DNA of 11,087 bases, taken from assembly GCA_026786155.1 (NCBI GenBank), contig JAJAYR010000451.1:1-11087 (forward strand). The letters are read 5' to 3'. Position 1 is the first letter of the stretch. Each line of letters opens with the position of its first letter. The position numbers and the translations under genes are program-made. The notes beneath the pieces are model-generated. The model did not search any database, was not told the DNA's origin, and worked only from the letters and a program-made list of their open reading frames with translations. Below are positions 1 to 5,898 of the stretch, in pieces. The stretch is from Pyrinomonadaceae bacterium. GTDB taxonomy: Bacteria > Acidobacteriota > Blastocatellia > Pyrinomonadales > Pyrinomonadaceae.

Positions 1-357
1 CACCGCGATCGCGGCGCTTGGTCTGCTTGTAGCCGCACCAGTTGTGTTGCCGCTCGTCGTTGGTGACGGATTCTCAGGCGCCATCACGATCACGCGCTGG
101 CTGGCTTCGCCTTCGATGGGTTCGCGCTCCGAATAAACGACTAATTCATCGTCGCCGCCTTCCGGTTGATAGCCGGAATCAGTTTGCTTTTTCGGAGTTT
201 TATTGGTTGATTCGGGCGCGACCGGGTTGGCATCCGTCGTGTCGGTCAGCGGGTTGGCGACTTGTTTTTCGACCGGATTCGTATCCTGTGCCGTCGCCGA
301 AAACGCGCACAGAAAAACTATTAGAAGTAGGAATTTTAAGGATTTAAGCTGATTCAT
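1..357 (-). CDS. Secreted Pro/Thr/Asn-rich protein, N-terminal part (runs off left edge)
   Basis: An uninterrupted minus-strand frame of 119 codons starts at the ATG complementary to 355-357 and is still open at base 1. Residues 1-24 form a Sec signal peptide: a short start with Lys5 and Lys8, a hydrophobic core FLLLIVFLCAFS, and a likely signal peptidase I site after Ala-Thr-Ala (residues 21-23) before Gln24. The mature part looks disordered. It has loosely repeated Asn-Pro units (NPVEKQ, NPLTDT, NPVAPE), then acidic Gly/Glu-rich sequence, then Ser/Thr/Gly/Pro-rich sequence. I recognise no domain; a structured part could lie beyond the window. It is transcribed divergently from the response regulator at 578. 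No good ribosome-binding site precedes the ATG. That this is a real gene rests on the signal peptide and the open frame. Its function is unknown. Confidence 0.7.
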   Translation of the reverse strand, partial: MNQLKSLKFLLLIVFLCAFSATAQDTNPVEKQVANPLTDTTDANPVAPESTNKTPKKQTDSGYQPEGGDDELVVYSEREPIEGEASQRVIVMAPENPSPTTSGNTTGAATSRPSAAIAV

Positions 358-421
358 CGGATTTACACGCGAGTAAATTTGATGCTATCACGAAGCGTTT
401 CGGGTTCAAAATAAAAATTCA

Positions 422-577
422 AAGTTCAAGGTTTAGAGTTCAAAAGTGCGAGTATTGATTTAATTCTACCGCGTCTCTAAACTTAAAATAAGTAGAAATG
501 CCGAAACTGTTTGAGACAGTATGAAAACTAAATCTTTAACATCGAAACTTAAACTTTAAACATTAAACTTTGAACTT
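422..577. repeat. Imperfect inverted repeat with TTCAAGGTTT-type arms in the divergent intergenic region
   Basis: The 220-bp gap between the divergent genes (358-577) is A/T-rich and has no gene. Bases 422-435 (AAGTTCAAGGTTTA) and the complement of 564-577 (AAGTTCAAAGTTTA) match at 13 of 14 positions, so the gap carries an imperfect inverted repeat. Further GTTCAAA-like words lie around 403-410 and 438-443. The right arm ends at 577, the base before the ATG of the response regulator. The 11-mer GTTCAAGGTTT at 424-434 occurs again at 4258-4268 inside the perfect inverted repeat there, so the two look like members of one family, this one more degenerate. I see no convincing promoter consensus here. 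Confidence 0.55.
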
Positions 578-1933
578 ATGTCTAAACCGAATGTTCTGGT
601 TGTCGAAGACGAACAATTGATGCGCTCGATTCTGCGTCAGTTGCTTGAAAATGTCGGCTGCCGCGTTTTTACCGCCGACAGTGCCGAACACGCGCTGGAG
701 ATTTTCTCGCACGAAGATATTACCGCAACCTTGACCGATATAAAAATGGCGGGAATGGACGGGCTGGAACTGCTCGACCAAATCAAGGCGATTGACGCGG
801 AAGCGGCGGTGATCATTATGACGGCGTATTCGTCGGTTGATTCGGCGATTGCCGCGCTTCGCAAAGGTGCTTACGACTATGTAACCAAACCGTTCGTCAA
901 CGAAGATTTGCTGCAAACCGTCCGCAACGCGATTCGCACAAAAGAACTTTTCAAGGAAAATCGCAATCTGCGGCGCGAACTCGATAAACATTATAGTTTT
1001 TCGGAAATCATCGGCACGAGCGAAGCGTTGCAGGCGGTTTTCCGCGTCGTCGAAAAAGTCGCCGATACCAACGCCAGCGTTTTAATCGAAGGCGAATCGG
1101 GAACGGGAAAAGAGTTAATCGCCCGCGCACTTCATTATAAAAGCCGCCGCGCCGCCGCGCCGTTTCTCGCCGTCAACTGCGGCGCGTTGCCGGAAAGTAT
1201 TTTAGAATCGGAACTTTTCGGACACGCCAAAGGCGCATTTACCGGCGCGACCGCCGACAAAAAAGGTTTGTTTCGTTCAGCCGACGGCGGAACTTTGCTG
1301 CTCGACGAAATCGGCGAGATGCCGCCAACGCTGCAAGTGAAATTATTACGCGCACTTCAGGAACACGAAGTTACGCCGGTCGGCGCGAGCGTTCCCGTCA
1401 AATTCGACGCGCGAATCCTCGCCGCCACCAACAAAAATCTCGAATCGGAAGTTGCCGCCAATCGTTTCCGTGAAGATTTATTTTATCGCCTGAACGTCAT
1501 CGAAATAAACCTGCCGCCGCTTCGTGAACGGCAAGCAGATATTCCGCTGTTAGCCAAACATTTCGCCGCCAAATTTGCCAGAGAGCAGAACACGCCGGAA
1601 AAAATTATCAGCAAAGAAGCGATGTCGGCATTATTAAATTACGAATGGCGCGGCAACGTCCGCGAATTAGAGAACGCGATTGAACGCGCTTTTATATTGA
1701 GCAATGACGAAATCGAACTCGAAAATCTGCCGCCGAAAATAAAATCCGGCGCGAAACACAACTTTGAAATCCGCGACCCCGAAGGCTTACGCCCGACGCT
1801 CGAAGAAATCGAACGCCGCTATATTCGGGAAATTATGACCGCCGCCGCCGACGACAAAACTGCCGCCGCCGAAATTTTGGGCATTGACCTTTCGACGCTT
1901 TACCGCAAATTAAAACGCTACGAAGAAATCTGA
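578..1933 (+). CDS. Sigma-54-dependent response regulator, NtrC family
   Basis: This is a cytoplasmic two-component regulator of 451 residues with the full three-domain plan. The receiver (about 5-120) has the acidic pair Glu10/Asp11, phospho-acceptor Asp54, Thr82 and Lys104. The AAA+ sigma-54 interaction domain (about 142-370) has Walker A GESGTGKE at 172-179, the sigma-54 contact loop GAFTGA at 219-224 and Walker B LLLDEIGE at 240-247. A Fis-type helix-turn-helix ends the protein (about 428-450, AAAEILGIDLSTLYRKLKRY). Phosphorylation would drive oligomerisation and ATP-dependent opening of sigma-54 promoters. The ATG at 578 is the natural start because the receiver begins four residues later. 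No GGAGG precedes it, and the leader is an A/T-rich repeat arm. No histidine kinase lies in the window, so its signal and targets are unknown. AtoC, ZraR and HydG share this architecture, so I give no symbol. Confidence 0.96.
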   Translation: MSKPNVLVVEDEQLMRSILRQLLENVGCRVFTADSAEHALEIFSHEDITATLTDIKMAGMDGLELLDQIKAIDAEAAVIIMTAYSSVDSAIAALRKGAYDYVTKPFVNEDLLQTVRNAIRTKELFKENRNLRRELDKHYSFSEIIGTSEALQAVFRVVEKVADTNASVLIEGESGTGKELIARALHYKSRRAAAPFLAVNCGALPESILESELFGHAKGAFTGATADKKGLFRSADGGTLLLDEIGEMPPTLQVKLLRALQEHEVTPVGASVPVKFDARILAATNKNLESEVAANRFREDLFYRLNVIEINLPPLRERQADIPLLAKHFAAKFAREQNTPEKIISKEAMSALLNYEWRGNVRELENAIERAFILSNDEIELENLPPKIKSGAKHNFEIRDPEGLRPTLEEIERRYIREIMTAAADDKTAAAEILGIDLSTLYRKLKRYEEI

Positions 1934-1951
1934 ATCGAGAATCAGTTTTTT
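1930..1951 (+). terminator. Weak candidate terminator after the response regulator
   Basis: CTGA (1930-1933, overlapping the TGA stop) can pair with TCAG (1942-1945), followed by six T residues (1946-1951). The stem is only four pairs with a mismatch above it. A second small hairpin, ATCAG-TAT-CTGAT, follows at 1952-1964. The position directly after the stop and the T-run favour termination; the short stem argues against it. Confidence 0.3.
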
Positions 1952-1977
1952 ATCAGTATCTGATGTTAGGCAAAAAT

Positions 1978-2154
1978 GCGGCTGTGCCGCCCGATGTGCG
2001 GAAAGGCTCTGCCTTTCCCGTTAGGTTTATCCTAATTTTAGCGAGGCTGCGCCTCACGCTGGCGGCGCAGCCGCAGAATTTCAGAGAGTAACGACCGGAA
2101 AGGCGAAGCCTTTCCGCACAGCGGCGGGCAAAGCCCGAATAAAACATTCGCCGC
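1978..2154. repeat. Cluster of short triloop hairpins (REP/MITE-like)
   Basis: The gap between the response regulator and the Uma2 gene is filled with perfect short hairpins, mostly with three-base loops: GCGGC-TGT-GCCGC (1978-1990), GGAAAGGC-TCT-GCCTTTCC (2000-2018), TTAGG-TTTAT-CCTAA (2021-2035), GAGGC-TGC-GCCTC (2043-2055), GCGGC-GCA-GCCGC (2062-2074), CGGAAAGGC-GAA-GCCTTTCCG (2096-2116) and CGGGC-AAA-GCCCG (2125-2137). Longer-range pairing is also possible. Bases 1995-2008 are the exact complement of 2107-2120 (14 bp), and 2045-2053 pairs with 2064-2072. The outer 14-bp arms make 1995-2120 look like a small non-autonomous element with terminal inverted repeats. No transposase is nearby. 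It could act as a transcript-end or mRNA-stability structure. Confidence 0.8.
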
Positions 2155-2172
2155 GTAACAGCAGTCAGTAAT

Positions 2173-2811
2173 ATGAACCCAATCCGACAACAAAGCAGCC
2201 AACCGGAGATTTATTATCCTGAATCGAACAAAAATTCGATAGCCGAAACTGTCTTCCATTTTGAACAGATTTTTTATTTGATTGAAACACTCAAAGCTCA
2301 TTTTCATCACCAGAATAATGTCTATGTTTCGGGAAGAATCAAGTTTCACGACGAGCAGAAAAAGACGCGCCGGGTTTTCTCGCCCGACGTGATGATTGTC
2401 AAAAGTGTCGGCAATCATCTTCGACAAAACTATAATGTTTGGCAGGAAAAACAATTTCCGCAAGTCATTTTTGAAATTTCATCGCGCAGGACTTGGGGCG
2501 AAGATTTAGTCAAGAAATGGTTTTTGTATCAGCAATTCGGGGTCAAAGAGTATTATATTTTCGACCCCGAATATGATTGTCTTCCCGAACCGTTCATCGC
2601 TCACCGCTTAAAGCGCGGCGAACTCAAGCAGGTTTCAATCAAAAACAATCGCATTTTCAGCGAAGAAATCGGACTTGAAATCGTTGACACGGGTGAAGGC
2701 TTGCGGCTGTTCAATCCCGAAACGAAACAATTTATGCGAACGCTTTCGGAATCTGAAAATGAGGTGGCACGATTGCAGACAGAACTGAACAAATTAAAAT
2801 CTCAAAAGTAA
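2173..2811 (+). CDS. Uma2 family (DUF820) PD-(D/E)XK nuclease-fold protein
   Basis: The 212-residue protein has the Uma2/DUF820 signature. SPDVMIV at 70-76 carries the candidate metal-binding Asp72. QVIFEISS at 97-104 carries Glu101 in the core beta-strand. Lys114/Lys115 follow in the next helix. The strand-plus-turn YYIFDPE spans 127-133. The family is assigned to the PD-(D/E)XK nuclease superfamily by fold, is often present in many copies per genome, and has no well-established role. Residues about 190-212 form a short charged C-terminal coiled coil (SESENEVARLQTELNKLK), common in the family. The ATG follows the hairpin cluster by 18 bases with no Shine-Dalgarno sequence. The stop lies 3 bp from the stop of the converging lipoprotein gene. 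Whether it cuts DNA cannot be told from sequence. Confidence 0.88.
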   Translation: MNPIRQQSSQPEIYYPESNKNSIAETVFHFEQIFYLIETLKAHFHHQNNVYVSGRIKFHDEQKKTRRVFSPDVMIVKSVGNHLRQNYNVWQEKQFPQVIFEISSRRTWGEDLVKKWFLYQQFGVKEYYIFDPEYDCLPEPFIAHRLKRGELKQVSIKNNRIFSEEIGLEIVDTGEGLRLFNPETKQFMRTLSESENEVARLQTELNKLKSQK

Positions 2812-2814
2812 CCG

Positions 2815-3339
2815 TTAAAACGAAACCAATTCCAGCACAAAATAATTCGTGTCGTTGAGGCGCGTCAGTTTTCCGTTCAAGTAAGGCGATTGAACGAAAT
2901 CGTTGGCGGCGTATTCGATTCCCTTCAAAAATTCGTCGCCGGTTTCCTGACTTTTGGCGACGAGTTCGGGCGGAAACCATGTTTCCGCGTCAATGTCCGA
3001 CGCGACGGGCGGTTGATATTTTTCGGCGGCGGCGGCGATGGCGGCGGCATCTTCGGGTGAAAATTTCAGCACGGCGACGAGCCTTTTTTCGTTCGGCGCG
3101 GCGTTTTTGGCGGGCAAATTGATTTCGTTATAAGTCGCTTCTTCCGGCGGACGCGGCAGTTTGACGATTTTGGCGAGTTCTTCGACGTTATCCTGCGCGT
3201 TCGTTTCGATTGTTTGCACGCTCGCTCGATTGGCGTTCGGCGCGGCGTTGGAGTTTTCGCTTTTGTTTCCCGAACAGGCGTTGAGAAAAATTACCATCAA
3301 CAGCCAGCCGAAAATTGATTTTGTTCGGGAAATTTTCAT
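2815..3339 (-). CDS. Putative lipoprotein of unknown function
   Basis: The 174-residue product has a lipoprotein signal peptide: basic start (Lys2, Arg5, Lys7), hydrophobic stretch IFGWLLMVIFLNA and lipobox LNAC with Cys22 as the lipidated residue. The next part (about 23-55) is a Ser/Asn/Ala-rich linker, typical of surface lipoproteins. Residues about 85-174 look folded, with an AVLKFSPEDAAAIAAAAEKY segment and a hydrophobic C-terminus ending FVLELVSF. I recognise no family. The protein would be anchored in the inner or outer membrane facing the periplasm. It is convergent with the Uma2 gene (3 bp between stops) and divergent from the ABC permease (86-bp gap). The start is fixed by the signal peptide. 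The GGAG upstream lies too far (about 16 bases) to be a good ribosome-binding site. Confidence 0.85.
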   Translation of the reverse strand: MKISRTKSIFGWLLMVIFLNACSGNKSENSNAAPNANRASVQTIETNAQDNVEELAKIVKLPRPPEEATYNEINLPAKNAAPNEKRLVAVLKFSPEDAAAIAAAAEKYQPPVASDIDAETWFPPELVAKSQETGDEFLKGIEYAANDFVQSPYLNGKLTRLNDTNYFVLELVSF

Positions 3340-3425
3340 TTCGTCATTGTAGAAACTCCGGGAACGGATTGCAATTTCACGTTGTCCAATTGTCTTATTC
3401 TAACTTTACGTTGTAAATTCAAAAA
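3340..3425. promoter_or_regulatory. Divergent intergenic region with a direct repeat ACGTTGT
   Basis: These 86 bases must hold promoters for both the lipoprotein (minus) and the permease (plus) unless one of them is read through from elsewhere. The heptamer ACGTTGT occurs twice in the same orientation, at 3379-3385 and 3408-3414, 29 bases apart, about three helical turns. That could be an operator pair, but a seven-base repeat can arise by chance. No -35/-10 pair with good spacing stands out. Confidence 0.25.
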
Positions 3426-4247
3426 ATGTTGCTTCTGCGCCGTATTCGGGCTTTCGTCATCCGCGATTTTCAGCTTGCGCTTTCGTATCGCGTCGAGTTT
3501 TTTATTCGCCTTTTATGGATTTTGGGCATTTCGACGACTTTCTATTTTATTTCGCGGATTTTTGCGGGCTTTCCGCTGGCGCAATACGCGCAGTGGCAAA
3601 ACCCTTTGGCGGCGTGGCTGACGGGTTTGGCGATGCTTAATTATTTTATGACGGGTTTTTCCGCGCTCGCCAACGCGATTCGGCAGGAACAGATGCAGGG
3701 AACGCTCGAATCGGTTTTGCTGACGCCGATAAATGTCCCGACCGTCATCGTTTCGAGTTCGGCTTGGGCGTATGTTGACGCGACTTTCAACTCGTTTCTG
3801 TATCTTTTTTTCGGCTGGCTGTTCTTTAACGTCAATTATAAAGGCAATCTGTTTCTAGCTTTATCGTTTTTGATTTTAACGACTCTGGTTTTAGCGTCAA
3901 TCGGCATATTATCTGCGAGTTTTGCGATGGATTTCAAGCGCGGCGACCCGTTTGCGATTCTTTTGGTCGCAGGGACGGCACTTTTTTCGTGCGTTTTTTA
4001 TCCGAAGGAAATGTTACAGGAAGCATTGGGCGAAACCGGCGGCAAAGCGTTATCGTATATCAACCCTTCGACGCACGGACTCGACGGCATTCGCGGCGTT
4101 TTGATTCAAGGCAAAGGTTTCGCAGAAGTCGAATCGTCTTTCTACATTCTGCTCGGCTTTCTCGCCGTGCTGCTTCCCTTTTCGCTCTGGGTTTTCGGAC
4201 GAGCGGTAAAACGCGCCAAACGCGAAGGCAGTTTGATTCAGTATTGA
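3426..4247 (+). CDS. ABC-2 type transporter permease subunit
   Basis: The 273-residue integral membrane protein has about six transmembrane segments, near residues 23-45, 64-86, 112-136, 140-167, 173-192 and 235-258. Between segments 2 and 3 lies RQEQMQGTLESVLLTP (86-101), the cytoplasmic coupling-helix motif of ABC-2 permeases that contacts the ATPase. The family exports drugs, polysaccharides, lipids or other substrates. The cargo cannot be read here. ABC-2 permeases normally sit beside their ATP-binding subunit; none is present on either side, so the partner must be encoded elsewhere or has been lost. The ATG at 3426 follows a run of A with no Shine-Dalgarno sequence. The stop codon is followed at once by a perfect 24-bp inverted repeat. 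Confidence 0.9.
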   Translation: MLLLRRIRAFVIRDFQLALSYRVEFFIRLLWILGISTTFYFISRIFAGFPLAQYAQWQNPLAAWLTGLAMLNYFMTGFSALANAIRQEQMQGTLESVLLTPINVPTVIVSSSAWAYVDATFNSFLYLFFGWLFFNVNYKGNLFLALSFLILTTLVLASIGILSASFAMDFKRGDPFAILLVAGTALFSCVFYPKEMLQEALGETGGKALSYINPSTHGLDGIRGVLIQGKGFAEVESSFYILLGFLAVLLPFSLWVFGRAVKRAKREGSLIQY

Positions 4248-4330
4248 AAGGTTTCAGGTTCAAGGTTTCAGTTTTCAAATTCAAAATTAAATCTTGAACC
4301 TGAAACCTTGAACCTGAAACCTTGAAACCT
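4248..4330. repeat. Perfect 24-bp inverted repeat built from tandem 14-mers
   Basis: Bases 4248-4271 are the exact reverse complement of 4300-4323, with a 28-base A/T-rich loop. The right arm is made of a tandem direct repeat, CTTGAACCTGAAAC at 4293-4306 and again at 4307-4320, followed by a partial copy CTTGAAACCT at 4321-4330. The left arm begins at the base after the TGA stop of the permease. As RNA this would be a very stable hairpin in either direction and could stop transcription or protect the 3' end, but no T-run follows. Its GTTCAAGGTTT core is shared with the repeat at 424-434. Confidence 0.9.
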
Positions 4331-4335
4331 GCATT

Positions 4336-4355
4336 TGCTATAATTCGATAGGAGA
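4336..4355 (+). promoter_or_regulatory. Extended -10 promoter and Shine-Dalgarno site for the dehydratase gene
   Basis: TGCTATAAT at 4336-4344 is a perfect extended -10 element (TG-N-TATAAT). The best -35 is the weak CTGAAA at 4314-4319, inside the repeat and 19 bases away, so the extended -10 would carry most of the activity. AGGAGA at 4350-4355 is the clearest ribosome-binding site in the window, with seven bases before the ATG at 4363. A start near 4350-4352 would put the Shine-Dalgarno sequence at the very 5' end of a leader of only about 12 bases. The ribosome-binding site is secure; the promoter is a candidate. Confidence 0.55.
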
Positions 4356-4362
4356 AAAATCT

Positions 4363-5898
4363 ATGACGGCACAGACAGCGACGCGGAAACAGCCGCTTGT
4401 TTCGAGCGAAGATTACATCAATTCCCTGCGCGGGCGAAATTTGAAGGTTTATCTGTTCGGCGAATTAGTCGAAGACATCGTTGAACATCCGATGATTCGT
4501 CCGAGCATCAACGCCGTCGCCGAAACTTACGATTTGGCGCAGCGCGAACCGGAACTCGCTTCGGCTGTTTCGGAATTAACGGGCGAGAGAGTCAATCGGT
4601 TTTTAAATATCGCAATGAACCGCGACGACGTTGTTTTGCAGAACAAAATGCAGCGGCGGCTCGGACAATTAACCGGAACGTGCTTTCAGAGATGCGTCGG
4701 AATGGACGCGCTCAACTCGCTTTATTCGACGACCTTCGAGATTGACGAGACAAATCAAACCGATTATCACGAGCGTTTGAAACTTTTTATCACCGAAGTT
4801 CAGCGTCAAAATCTCGTCATCGGCGGTGCGATGACCGATGTCAAAGGCGATAGAAGTTTATCGCCGCACGAACAAGCCGACCCGGATTTATTCGTTCATA
4901 TTACGAAAAGAACGGCGAAAGGCGTTCACGTTTCCGGTGCGAAAGCGCATCAAACCGGCTGTCTGAATTCGCATTGGCTGATAATTATGCCGACGATGCG
5001 TTTGACCGAAAACGATAAAGATTACGCGATTGTCGGCGCGATTCCGGTCGAAGCCGAAGGCATTACATACATTTATGGTCGCCAGTCGTGCGATACGCGG
5101 GCGATGGAAGGCGGCACGATTGATGTCGGCAATGCGAACTTCGGCGGACAGGAAGCGATGGTTATTCTCGATGACGTTTTCATTCCGAACGAATTAATTT
5201 TTATGAACGGCGAATATGATTTCGCGTCAATGTTAGTTGAGCGGTTCACCTGTTATCATCGCCGCAGTTACGTCTGCAAAAGCGGTGTCGGCGATGTTCT
5301 AATCGGCGCGGCGGCGCAGATCGCCGATTACAACGGTGTCGAAAAAGTTTCGCACATCAAAGAAAAATTAGTCGAAATGACGCATCTCAACGAAACGATT
5401 TACGCCACCGGAATCGCTTCGAGCTACCAATCGAAACCGACGAAATCCGGCGCGTATTTGAACGACGATATGATCGCCAACGTCTGCAAACATCACGTTA
5501 CCAAAATGCCGTATGAAATTGGGCGATTAGCGCAGGATTTGGCGGGCGGAATGGTTGTAACAATGCCGTCGGAAAAAGATTTTCGCAGCGCAGCCGTCGG
5601 CGGATTGCTGGAAAAATATCTCAAAGGTCGCGCCGCCGTTTCCACCGAAAACCGAATGCGAATCCTGCGCCTCATCGAAAATATGACTCTGGGCAGAAAC
5701 GCCGTCGGCTATCTGACCGAATCAATGCACGGCGCAGGCTCGCCGCAAGCGCAGAGAATTCAAATCGCAAGGCAAATGCAGATCGAATTCAAGAAAAATC
5801 TGGCGCGAGAATTAGCCGGAATTGACGAACGAAAGCGCGAAGTTTTGACGAGCGAGATTGCCGATTATTTCGGCAAGGTTTTTGATACGAAAGTTTAA
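4363..5898 (+). CDS. abfD: 4-hydroxybutyryl-CoA dehydratase / vinylacetyl-CoA delta-isomerase-like flavoprotein
   Basis: The 511-residue protein matches, from memory, the clostridial AbfD sequence along its length (HPMIRPSIN, CFQRCVGMDALN, GAMTDVKGDRSL, AKAHQTG, YGRQSCDTR, MVERF, EMTHLNET, TESMHGAGSPQAQR). AbfD uses FAD and an oxygen-sensitive [4Fe-4S] cluster to turn 4-hydroxybutyryl-CoA into crotonyl-CoA. Known cluster ligands Cys99, Cys103, His292 and Cys299 correspond to Cys107, Cys111, His299 and Cys305 here. Tyr303, Lys306 and Glu453 match the active-site Tyr296, Lys300 and Glu455. The cluster cysteines separate it from HpaB-type 4-hydroxyphenylacetate hydroxylases. Oddities: the His-to-Cys spacing is six residues, not seven, and a loop before residue 430 is shorter than in AbfD. 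It has its own promoter and overlaps the converging HNH gene by 4 bp. No other 4-hydroxybutyrate gene is adjacent. Confidence 0.88.
   Translation: MTAQTATRKQPLVSSEDYINSLRGRNLKVYLFGELVEDIVEHPMIRPSINAVAETYDLAQREPELASAVSELTGERVNRFLNIAMNRDDVVLQNKMQRRLGQLTGTCFQRCVGMDALNSLYSTTFEIDETNQTDYHERLKLFITEVQRQNLVIGGAMTDVKGDRSLSPHEQADPDLFVHITKRTAKGVHVSGAKAHQTGCLNSHWLIIMPTMRLTENDKDYAIVGAIPVEAEGITYIYGRQSCDTRAMEGGTIDVGNANFGGQEAMVILDDVFIPNELIFMNGEYDFASMLVERFTCYHRRSYVCKSGVGDVLIGAAAQIADYNGVEKVSHIKEKLVEMTHLNETIYATGIASSYQSKPTKSGAYLNDDMIANVCKHHVTKMPYEIGRLAQDLAGGMVVTMPSEKDFRSAAVGGLLEKYLKGRAAVSTENRMRILRLIENMTLGRNAVGYLTESMHGAGSPQAQRIQIARQMQIEFKKNLARELAGIDERKREVLTSEIADYFGKVFDTKV

Noticed and set aside
563..991. Minus-strand open frame opposite the response regulator receiver
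   Set aside because: It is antisense to an unmistakable receiver domain and shows no protein-like features of its own. The same holds for other long antisense frames, for example over the MFS gene at 8750-9301 and 9643-9924.
1953..2147. Open frames across the hairpin cluster
   Set aside because: They are by-products of palindromic repeats with no domain, ribosome-binding site or plausible composition.
2765..2776. TGGCAC...TTGC resembling a sigma-54 promoter
   Set aside because: The TTGC begins three bases too early for the -24/-12 spacing, and the site lies inside the Uma2 coding region with no gene placed to use it.
4293..4330. Tandem CTTGAACCTGAAAC repeats considered as a CRISPR or short array
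   Set aside because: The units are 14 bases and contiguous, with no spacers, and there are no cas genes.
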